A stretch of 64,000 nt of DNA, taken from assembly GCF_001625215.2 (NCBI RefSeq), contig NC_030384.2:40768390-40832389 (forward strand), in the 5' to 3' direction. Source of the DNA: Daucus carota subsp. sativus. Lineage: Eukaryota > Streptophyta > Magnoliopsida > Apiales > Apiaceae. Below, piece after piece: positions 49,315 through 58,369 of this stretch. Numbering within the stretch: the first letter of the stretch is position 1; the number at the start of each line of letters is the position of its first letter. The position numbers and the translations under genes are program-made. The notes below the pieces were generated by a model. It was not told where the DNA came from. It searched no databases and saw only the letters and a list, made by a program, of their open reading frames with translations.

Positions 49315-51614
49315 ATGAAATCTTCTTACTTAGCTACTCCCCGGGCTACCAATCAGATTATTCACCCAATCGAGATCACTAGCTCTCCTGCTACTGGCGA
49401 TCAGTCGATGGACTATGACACCCCATTCGAGGAATGGACTGATACCTCTGAGGGCGCGCCTGCTCGCAGAGGTAAAGGAAAGATATATCAACTGATCTCT
49501 TCTTCATCAGACCACAGTGTCCCTTCTCCCCCAAGTGATAAAGACTCTGACTATGAGCCCCCAAAGGGCACGTTGTTTCGTGAAGATGCTACAGAAGAGG
49601 ATTTTTCCCAAGGCGCGCCCGGAGGGCGAACACCCGCCATTCCACCTTCACCTGAATCCTCTCCTGAACCCTACGTCCATCCTCCTATAGAAGAATGGGA
49701 AGAAGACGTGGACTGGTCCGAATATGGTGACATGGAGCTTTCTTCCACGATGGTCGAGGAAATAAAAAAGAATAGGGGCAAGTTAAACTGCGTAGACCAA
49801 CCTTCCACGCTTTCCTGGGAAGAACTAGAGTGGACGATGGATTACTACGATCAGAAAGGAACAGCAGTAGTCCCTCTTGAAGAGATGAGGGCACATCGTT
49901 TCGACATAGGGAACTGCAGGATTCCTCGCATGGTTCTGACCCCCAGGCATGTAAGCCTCGGAGCAGGCGTGCCCCTCCATCCTTATTTTGAACAAATTTT
50001 AGAGTGGTTCGACATTGCTCCTATCCAGTTGTCGCCTAATTCGTACAAACTGGCGGCAGGGCTATACATCTTGTACAAGGAGGAAGGATATGGCGCGCCC
50101 TCTATGGAGGAACTGAGTTTTTTCTTCAGACTTACTAAGAACTCTCCTGGCTACTTTTACCTTACCATACGATCTCAACACCGTCTTAAAGGTTTCGGCG
50201 AAGGGCGTGCCTCCCATGTGAAAAGGTGGAGGGACCCCTTTTTTTATGTTTATAACACCAAAAGAATGAGGACGCAATTTAACATCTCCCCTGGTAAGAA
50301 TACTCTTTTCAAGGTGCGCCCTTATTTACCCTTCCTTCACTAATTTGTTCCTCATCTTATTAGCGGAACGTGGTATGCCGTCTCTTGATAACGAAGCCCT
50401 TGAGAGAGCACAACTCATCCTCCACTTGCCCTCTCAAAGGAAGAATATAACAAACTTGGTGACCACTTCTGCTTTAATCGAGGCCGGGTTCCTTTCTCCC
50501 ATGATAGGTACCAAAGTGGGTCCGACCACCTTCAGGAATGGAAGACCTCTTAAGAATAAAGGAAGCAGGGTTCTCAAGGCAGAACCTGAGGAATACACGT
50601 CTGACGCAGCCTCCCCGAGGGGAGGATGTGGGCGCGCCCGGACGACGCAAAATGAAGGCGCGCCCCTTTTTCAATATGCGCATTATACATTATTTGCATG
50701 TGTGTACATCCCTTTTTATAGCCATCTCTGGTGTACCCAAGATAACACATTCTTTACTATGTGCAGGTATGGCCGAAGTTCCTTCATTCTTCTCAAGGAA
50801 GAAGCCAAATCTGGGGGAGGACGCGTCTCTCTCGCCCGGCTTTCCAAAGCGGGGCGCGTCTAACCGTGTTTTCCAGAAACCACCCTCCAAACTGGATACC
50901 GTTTCCACGGGGACACCGCGCTCTAAAAAGCCTCGAGTCAGCAAGAAACACAACCCTGCTCAACCTTCAAGCCTGGCTTCAAGGGTCCTAGGCGACATCG
51001 GCGACACCGTCCTATCTGATAACGAGGTGCAGGCGTGGCGCGCCAAGTTAGACTCCGAGAAAGATGATTGGATTCTTAAGGCAAGCTGTGAGATGCTGAT
51101 CCACAATATGGATCGTGATGACGCTAAAGCTGCCCAGGAGGCGCGCCTTTCTAACCTTGAGAAGGAGAACTCCCAGCTCAAAAGGGAGGCTAAGCAGCAT
51201 GACAAAGCTCTCAAGAAGGCCGAGGATGGCAAGTTAGCCGTCGAGAAGGAACTCAACATTGAAAAGGCGCGTTTTGAGAAAGAGGTGGCTGATCTCAAAC
51301 TGGAGAATTCCTCTTTGGCTGATGACAACAAACAACTCTTGGAGGATAAGGAGAAGGCGGTCGAGACATCGTTCACAGAGGGACTATTCAGCTATGTTGC
51401 TACCTTCCTCTCCGGGGAACCAAACTACAATTGGCTTCCGAACTTTGGGAAGGCTGCGGCTGATTTCATGGCTGAATTTCCTTCTAAGAATCCAGAGTTG
51501 ATGGCCGCCAAGAAGGCAGAGTTAGCTGAGACGCTGGCCAAAGAGGCCACAGCCGAGGGGGCGCGCCCAGGGGGCGGCACTCAAGCTGGGGACATGTCCA
51601 AGGACGCGCCCTGA
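49315..51614 (+). CDS. Antisense ORF protein of the LTR element (putative gypsy-type transposon domain plus coiled coil)
   Basis: Predicted exons 49315-50293, 50364-50507, 50536-50703 and 50767-51614, about 712 residues; the donor at 50703 is the least certain. The N-terminal 130 residues are acidic and Ser/Pro-rich (WTDTSEGAPARRGKGK; EEWEEDVDWSEYGDMEL). About residues 200-330 resemble the plant 'putative gypsy type transposon' domain (PF04195): HPYFEQILEWFDIAPIQLSP, YKLAAGLYILYKEEG, then TKNSPGYFYLTIR. After a basic linker (GTPRSKKPRVSKKH) a long heptad-rich coiled coil follows (LSNLEKENSQLKREAKQHDK onward), then SYVATFLSGEPNYNWLPNFG and a Lys/Ala tail. The gene reads opposite to the LTRs. 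Many Gly-Ala-Pro or Arg-Ala residues come from GGCGCGCC motifs inside the exons. Function is unknown; such proteins are often annotated as transposase-like, but none of the catalytic motifs of a transposase is visible. Confidence 0.7.
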
Positions 51615-52012
51615 GTCGCTTAACTTTAATCTTTTGACGGTGCAGGCCCGTTCTAAGCCTTGCAAGTTGTATTATAAACTAATTTTCTGGATTCGTGACT
51701 GCATGTTCTTTTGATTGCATGCTCAACTTTAATCTTTTGGCGGCGCGCCCATGCTCTTTCGCATTTCTTAATTTATGGGGAGGGCGCGCCCTTATGAATA
51801 TTATGCTTTATATTTAGTATCACCGTCCCTTCTCGCATTGCTTACATGTAGCTTTCATGATGCCATCAGTTAATGTTATTATTTATCGGAGGGCGCGCCT
51901 TCAGAGGGTCATGCCTATCTCCCATTATATCTAGGGCGCGCCTTTTCATAACATGCAGAACGAAGCTGTGTTTTAGCTCTTTTAAGTCAAGGGACGTGTC
52001 CTGGGAAGACGC

Positions 52013-52168
52013 GTTCTTCCCTTATCTTGTCTTCAATTCTCCTTACTGGACAGGAGACCGCGTCTCCCGAGCCATGTCTGGAGAGGGCGCGTCCTTCCCT
52101 TATCTTGTCTTCAATCCTCCTTACTGGACAAGAGACCGCACCTCCCGGGCCATGTCTGGGGAGGGCGC
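52013..52168. repeat. Two 78 bp tandem units
   Basis: The unit containing CTTATCTTGTCTTCAATTCT and GCCATGTCTGGAGAGGGCGC occurs at 52013-52090 and 52091-52168 with a few changes, and each unit ends in GGGCGCGTCC. Confidence 0.8.
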
Positions 52169-52612
52169 GTCCTCCCCTCCACATGATATACAAAAACGGC
52201 TACAACACCTCGGAAGAGTCGTCGTATCCCCCGGAGGGGTCGTCATATCCCCCCGGAGGGGTAGGTCTTCCTATCCCCGGAGGGACGGTCTTCGTCTCCC
52301 TCAGAAGGGTTGTCTCAGCGAATGTACACTCTCCCATAAGAAGAGCCTTCTTACAACACATCAGACAGGTCCTTCTTTAACATGAGGTCGCGCCCCCGGG
52401 GAGGCGAGGACACCCCGTCAAAGGCACGCCCTTGGTCTTCATCTCATTGTCAACTTCTTACAAGGGACGCGCCCCTCGGTCACCTCCGAAGAGGGCGTGC
52501 CCTCCTCCACATATTACAGGACGTGGGTGGACGGAGGTCGGTCGCGTCTCTCCATCAACACTCTCAAGTAAGGCGTCCCTCCTTGTGACTCGGAGGACGC
52601 GTCCTTTTCAAG

Positions 52613-52860
52613 CAACACCAAGGGTCGGTCGCGTCCTCCCTTTATAAGCAGGAGGACGCGTCCTCTTCATGGGACACGTGTGACCTGGAGGACACATCCC
52701 TCCTTCCGACACGGAGGACGCGTCCTCTTCATTAAGATACGCAACATCGGCGGATCAGTCGCGTCACGGAGGGCTGCGCCCTTCCGTTCAGACTAGTCTC
52801 TTCAAGGGTCGGTCGCGTCCTCACTTTATAAGCAGGAGGACGCGTCCTTCCTTTATATAG
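52613..52860. repeat. Duplicated GGTCGGTCGCGTCCTC block
   Basis: AAGGGTCGGTCGCGTCCTC followed by CTTTATAAGCAGGAGGACGC appears at about 52619-52668 and again at about 52805-52853, separated by 186 bases. It is rich in GGACGCGTCC palindromes. Confidence 0.7.
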
Positions 52861-52940
52861 GACTCTTAGCCCAATTCATGTCTTACTTAGTTAAACTAAG
52901 TACATACTTGGCCCAACAAGGACCTAGCCAAATTTGGCTA

Positions 52941-52990
52941 TAACAAGTACTCCCCAAATTTTCTTGATATTGGAGATATCAGGGAAATTT
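52941..52990. other. Relic PPT/LTR junction inside the element
   Basis: TAACA/AGTACTCCCCAAATT followed by GGAGATATCAGGGAAAT resembles the true border at 48363-48410 (CAACA/AGTACTCCCCAGATT followed by GAAGATGTCAAGGGAAT). It appears to be an older copy of the LTR end and polypurine tract, now internal. Confidence 0.6.
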
Positions 52991-53819
52991 TTACTCCATA
53001 CCACACATCCTCTTCCGAGAGCGCGTCCGCGCATAGAGGCGTGACGTAAGCCACTTCTATTCCTCGACATTCCAAGATGCAGGCTGTGCACAAGCCTTGC
53101 ATGTATATAATGTCGGTGTCTTTGATCATTTAGCAAAGTTGCTAAGCATGAGGCTGTCGCGTCTTCTTGATGTGTTCATAAATAATAAGCAATCTTTATG
53201 TAGACAAAAGAAAACAGGGGGCACGGCCTATCTGTCGTTGACAGTGGCGCAGCTTCGCTTATTCCTTCCAAAGGACACATTCAACCATAACATTCGCGCC
53301 AATGAACTTCAACAAAAGAAGGGCGCGCCTTCGCTGTGCGAAGGTTTGTGGCTTTTTTTTTTTTTTTTTTTTTTTAGCCTTAGTGTATCCATGGTACCTG
53401 GGAATAGTAAATATAAGGCGCGACTTACAGAGTGGCGCTGCCTTGTTATAACATGACCCCTTTTAATTCTTTTTGTTAAAGAATTGCCTAAGCAGAGGGC
53501 GCGGCTGATGGCGCTGCCTTGCAATATTTCTTTTCTTTCAAGGACTGTATAAGCAGAGGGCGCAGCCTTACTTGTAATGTGGGCTCTTTTGATCTTTTCC
53601 AAGGATTAAGTAGAGGGCGCGACCTTTGGCGCGGCCTTTGGCGCAGCTTTACTTTTTCACGCGTGAATCACTTGCTTAAGAAAATCAAGAGGACCACTCC
53701 CCAGTCCATACATCTTCCCATATGGGGCATCACGAATCTTATCGTGGTTTACATAACTCCGGTGCATCGCACAGGTCCCAGAGCTCATAGCTCAATGGGG
53801 AATGAATAGTATAAAATGT

Positions 53820-54033
53820 TATCCAGAGCATATCATGGATATGTAAGATCCAGAGCGTATCATGGATGCGCAAGTATAATGTCCAGAGCGTATCATGGAT
53901 GCGCAAATATAGTATCCGGAGCGTATCATGGATATGTAAATAATCATAGCATCCAGAGTAGATCGTGGATGACATCCAGAGCGTATCATGGATGGTTAAA
54001 ATTCATAGTACCCAGAGCTGGTCATGGATAATT
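53820..54033. repeat. Tandem repeat, about seven units of 23-37 bp
   Basis: Units start ATCCAGAGCGTATCATGGAT with variable tails (ATGTAAG, GCGCAAGTATAATG, and so on). The plus-strand translation shows repeated SRAYHG but has no plausible gene context, so it is treated as non-coding. Confidence 0.8.
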
Positions 54034-55080
54034 TGGTAACCTTTGAAAGGGCTTAAGTGTACCTTGATCAAAGACCTTGCAGGTATCATGCTACGTTCCT
54101 GTAGAACGGAGGGCGCGCCCTCATCAAGATGGACAGCTCCTTTAGCATGTTGGACTTGACCTGCACTTTATCATGTATACGACTTAATACTGATGGTCAG
54201 TGTTACCTCACGACGCGCCCTGTTAGGGGAAGACGCGTCCTCCCAAATTATCAACCCTGGAAACATGACTTTGGAACTCGGGGTGCGTCCAACTAGGAGG
54301 AGGCGCGTCTTTGAAGCATCTCCCTTCTCAACCTTATTATCCTGAGGGCGCGCCCTCATGCGCTTCCTCAAGTGATGAGTACTTCCGAGAGGGCGCGCCC
54401 CAGGGAGGGACGTGACCTCTTCAAGACTAGTGAGCTCCTTCCTGAGTATATTTGTCTTCACAAAATATCATATGAAGCAATTAATGCATCAGACATACCA
54501 GAGGGCGCGCCCTGTCAGAGGGAGGCGCGCAATTCGTTCTCTGATAAAATACTGGTTGGATATGGCGTACCCCTTTAGGAGGGCGCGCCTTGTTGGAGGA
54601 AAGTGCGACTACTCCTCACGGAGAAGAGGTGTACTCCTCTTAAAGGTAACACCATATTACCTGTGAATTTACACATGTGGTAGTCTTAGGGAACCAAATA
54701 CTGGGGGAGTTTAGTATTTACCTGAGGGCGCGCCCGGTCAGGGGAAGGCGCGCATCCTTACGACTTTTCGAGCTAGGTTCCATCTCAATAGCTCGCCCTT
54801 CGTAACTTTCCCGTTCATATCATCACATGTGGTCAGGCCTTCAACATGCGCCTCTCGCGAACCTCAAATTACTTGCTCTGGGGAGGGCGCGCCCCTTCAG
54901 AAAACCGTTGAGGCTTCCAGGGAGGCGATCTCCTTCTCGTAAAGACTCAAACCACAACAGACTTGTTAGCAATAACATGCGAAAGCATTGTGAGAATCTT
55001 ACCCGGAGGTGCGCCTTCTTCGGAGGTGTTAGGGAATTCGTTCCTCACGGTGGTAGTCGAGCACCACATCACTTGGAGGC

Positions 55081-55240
55081 GTACCCTGTCAGGGGGAGGT
55101 GTACCCTGTCCAGGGGAGGTGTACTCTATCCGGGGGAGGTGTACCCTGTCCAGGGGAGGTGTACTCTATCCGGGGGAGGTGTACTCTGTCCGGGGGAGGT
55201 GTACTCTCTCCGGGGGAGGTGTACTCTGTCCGGGGGAGGT
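55081..55240. repeat. Eight tandem units of 20 bp
   Basis: Exact 20-base period: GTACTCTGTCCGGGGGAGGT with small variants (GTACCCTGTCCAGGGGAGGT). Eight units are followed by a partial ninth. It lies 280 bases inside the 5' LTR of the element. There are no spacers, so it is not a CRISPR-like array. Confidence 0.92.
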
Positions 55241-55504
55241 GTCAGGTCTCCGAAAATCACATCCTTCGCTGACTCCCCGGTCCAGAAAACCCTGATCACA
55301 AATTAGGTTACCTCCTAGAATTTCGTTGATGATTGTCCTCCTTCAAACTCCCGATGGAGATATCGTCCTTTTTCTGAAAAAGTAGATGAAGGTCTCCTCC
55401 TCTTTTGTGCTCTAGCCATCGCCCTGCCGGAAAACGCTCCTCCTCTACGTGCGAATCTCCGTCGTGTGACATCTCTTCCTCCTAAGATGAAGATCTTGAA
55501 TAGC

Positions 55505-55522
55505 CCCTCCTTCTAGCGCCAA
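55505..55522 (-). other. Primer binding site next to the 5' LTR
   Basis: On the minus strand the LTR ends CTATCAACA, then AAT, then TGGCGCTAGAAGGAGGGG. The TGG start pairs with a tRNA CCA end. I cannot name the tRNA with confidence. Confidence 0.6.
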
Positions 55523-55524
55523 TT

Positions 55525-56537
55525 TGTTGATAGAGGAATTTGGTAATCAACAAAGATGAGGTTCATGGCCGGAATCAAGATCCGTGACGGTGGTTTTGGT
55601 CGCCGGAGAGTGGTGGTTGTTTGTTTTAGGGGGTGGCTGAGATTAGGGTTTTGAGTTGGTCTCACGTGCTCTCAACTCATGATCCCCCAATGTGCCTACG
55701 TACCCCTATTTATAGGGGATCAAGCCATACGTAGTTCTATTGGACCAAGAGTCCTAGTTTGATCAGGACTAGGCCTCTTGGCGATAAGGTCGGAGATAGG
55801 CCGAAGGCCCATCTTGGAGAATCCTACTCCTGTTAGAATTAGTCTTGAGTATGACTACCCCAGACTCCTAATCCAAATAGATCACGGATTCAACGATATC
55901 TCCACTACGAGAGATAGCATCTACCACGACTCTTATGGAGAAGTTATCTGGGAGAGCCATGGCTAACCCCTCGAGGTGCAGGGACATGTCCTCACCTCTC
56001 GGTGAGGTCTTCATCTTCAAACAAGGTAGACAAGGAGCCAAATTACACGATCGTCTCAATCCCCCGATGAGGGCTAACTCACCAGAATACAGGATCCAGA
56101 CATATGATCGGCCTTCATATTACCCCGGAGGGCCTTCAAGAATCATGATCACCTCAAGCCCCCACACAAGGGTTAACTAGGCAGATTACAGGATTGAGGA
56201 TTATAGATCATGCCCGGATGAGCCCGGGAACTGTCAGATGAGCCTGACAACTACCAAATGAGCTTGGTAACTACCAAATGAGCTTGGTAACTAGTCTTCA
56301 TATCCCCCGAAAGGGTCGTCACGGAGACTCACTCATCCTCCCTCACACATCATTTATTCACATCGGTAGCTTTGCCAAGTCAGAGGACGCGCCCTAACAG
56401 AGAGGACACGCCCTCCCTCTCCTTGATCTTTCTCACCTTCATGCCAGCGTCTTGGGACAGGGGGCCGCGTCTCCCGGAATATCCCCGGGAAAGACGCGCC
56501 CTGCCCTTTATCTTCTCATCCAAAAACCAACACAACA
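55525..56537 (-). repeat. LTR (5' LTR by element orientation)
   Basis: Second copy of the 1013 bp LTR, with the same TG...CA ends and minus-strand TATA box (55706-55714). As the 5' LTR it would drive the minus-strand genomic transcript towards 48368. Confidence 0.93.
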
Positions 56538-56542
56538 CATTA
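56538..56542. repeat. Target site duplication, right copy (CATTA)
   Basis: CATTA directly after the right LTR, identical to 47350-47354. Confidence 0.9.
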
Positions 56543-56985
56543 CATTCCATTTTATATTTAATCTGATCAAACCGATCAACCCAATTAAGCTGAACAAACC
56601 GAACCCCCGACTTTAATAAAATTTATGATGAATAATTTTATGAAATCAAATCTAATTAAATTTGGATTACTAAATTACTGGTTAGCCGCCCGGCCCCCAA
56701 CGTTTAACACCCGACTTCATACTTTTTAATTTTAATTATAACACAACGCGGTACATAACTTAAATAAAATGGAAGAAAAATACTTTTACCGGAATATCCA
56801 AAAACGACAACGACTTTATAGTTTTTATTATTGGCGACAAACTACTGCATCACCTCTCTCTCTCTCTCTATCTCACCTGAAAATATCTCTTCGTTCTCCG
56901 ATCATCTCCGCTTTCCACCCCTATACATACACACATGTATCTATACATCCACATCAATCAATGATATCGCCGATCTAGTGAGGAT
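56543..56985. promoter_or_regulatory. Promoter and leader of the transporter gene
   Basis: 443 bp between the target duplication of the LTR element and the ATG. It contains an AT-rich proximal part and a CT run at about 56853-56871, common in plant leaders. The element therefore replaced or displaced everything further upstream. Confidence 0.5.
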
Positions 56986-58324
56986 ATGAACGTGATCGGC
57001 GCCAGCACGAATCGTGTATCGCCTCGGGGCGACCGCAACGCAGCTACGAAATTACACGCCGAATCATTCAGCATTGAAGAAATTCACAAGCATAATTTAA
57101 TTCGTAATAATAATAGTGCTGATACTGGATCATCTCCCAGAAAGATTATTGATAAAGATAGAGATAGAGATAGAGATCCGATTATTAATGTAGATGATGA
57201 TTCCACGCACCACAAGTTATCGCTTACCACAAAGTCTGTGTTATCAGCTGCTGATATACTTAAGACTCTGTTTTTTGTACTCGTTTGGTATACTTTCAGC
57301 TTGTTCTTAACATTGTAAGTCATATTTTTCGATGCTCCTATGTGTTTAGCCTATAATTTACAAACTTATATTGCCGAGATTAGTCATTTGCAGCTGGTTT
57401 ATCGAATAATGTTATAATGTATGTTTTTCGTGTTCGATCAAATGTTGATTAATTTTGCTTATAGTTAAAATTTAATGATTTGTTTTAGGGAGACTCGCGA
57501 TTTCAAGTAGTGTAATGCACTACTTGTATGTAGTTTGTAGAAGATGTAAGCTAAAGTTGATTGTAATGATTTTATGTATGAGTGATTTGTTGATGTGAAT
57601 TCAACTATCTTGTGTTTGGTTAAGGTACAATAAGACTTTATTGGGTGAAAATATGGGCAAATTTCCAGCTCCTCTTTTGATGAATACGTTCCACTTTGGG
57701 ATGCAAGCTATATTAGCAAAGGCTATTACATGGATATGGTCTAGTAGGTTTCAGCCTCCCGTGTCTATGTCGTGGAAGGATTATTTTATACGAGGTACAT
57801 CTGCCTTTTAACATTCTCTACTGGTTAAACTTATGTATCATTATTTATAAATACTTCGTACAGTTTGTGATGTTATCCCGCTTTGTTTTTAATTCATGCA
57901 ATTAAGATGAATTAGTGGGTATTAAACTAGTTTTAGATTATGAAGAAATATTAGCAGTAGTTCTCTCTCTCCCTTAAAATATTAGTTTTATTAGGAATAG
58001 TATTGCAGCATCAAATTAGAAATAAGTAAAATCTGCAATAAGTATGTAAAAAAGTGTACTTAAGCCCCCCTCTAGACTAAAATCTTGGGCCTTATGTTTT
58101 AGTAAATCTATTAGTAACAGCCATCTGAAATGTTGCGGAGTTCAAAAGTTTATGAATTAATATGACTGCTTAAACTATTGGCCAAGTATATGTGTGGTGC
58201 ATCACAATGGCCAGAGACTGAGATCTTATATCTGCATGTTGGTTCATTAGCAGCCGCTATGAATTGGTATGCATATTCCCCCTTATACGAAACGCAGTAG
58301 CTCATTATTTTCATATGAGCTGAA

Positions 58325-58369
<45 letters not shown>

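Larger units (their letters stand above)
51615..55080. other. Non-coding part of the LTR element
   Basis: From the stop of the antisense gene to the 20 bp array there is no convincing coding frame on either strand. It contains clustered GGCGCGCC-like palindromes, repeated GTCGTATCCCCCGGAGGGG words near 52220-52290, a 19-20 base T run at about 53347-53376, two tandem arrays and a relic PPT/LTR junction. Confidence 0.6.
48368..55524. repeat. Dispersed GGCGCGCC palindrome family in the internal region
   Basis: Hand count gives 24 exact GGCGCGCC sites, starting at 48488, 49023, 49093, 49220, 49453, 49612, 50092, 50631, 50657, 51037, 51140, 51560, 51742, 51783, 51892, 51935, 53322, 54112, 54347, 54392, 54504, 54582, 54727 and 54886. 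Many variants such as GGACGCGTCC, GGGCGTGCCC and GACGCGCC lie between. The typical context is GAGGGCGCGCCCTC, a 14-base palindrome. By chance about 0.1 exact site would be expected in 7 kb. None was noticed outside the element, and the LTRs carry only one-mismatch forms. Confidence 0.85.
47355..56537 (-). mobile_element. Large LTR retrotransposon derivative carrying an antisense gene
   Basis: Two 1013 bp direct repeats (47355-48367, 55525-56537; offset 8170) begin TGTTGATAGAGG and end CCAACACAACA, with TG...CA ends. Both flanks have CATTA, a perfect 5 bp target duplication. Three signals set the element on the minus strand: a primer-binding-like TGGCGCTAGAAGGAGGGG just inside the 55525 end; a purine-rich GGGGAGTACTT just inside the 48367 end; and TATAAATAG in each LTR. 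In 7157 bp of internal sequence I find no Cys-His gag knuckle, protease, YxDD reverse transcriptase, RNase H or integrase. It is therefore non-autonomous and matches the LARD class. Its main coding unit runs on the plus strand at 49315-51614. Identical LTRs point to a very recent insertion. It lies 450 bp upstream of the transporter ATG. Confidence 0.9.

Noticed and set aside
48488-54893. GGCGCGCC (AscI) sites as vector or linker contamination
   Set aside because: The sites have varied flanks, decayed variants and lie inside a complete LTR element with a target duplication.
55081-55240. CRISPR-like array
   Set aside because: Units are contiguous without spacers and the genome is eukaryotic.
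53816-55306. Open frames across the tandem arrays
   Set aside because: They exist because the repeat periods lack stops in one frame; no start context or domain.
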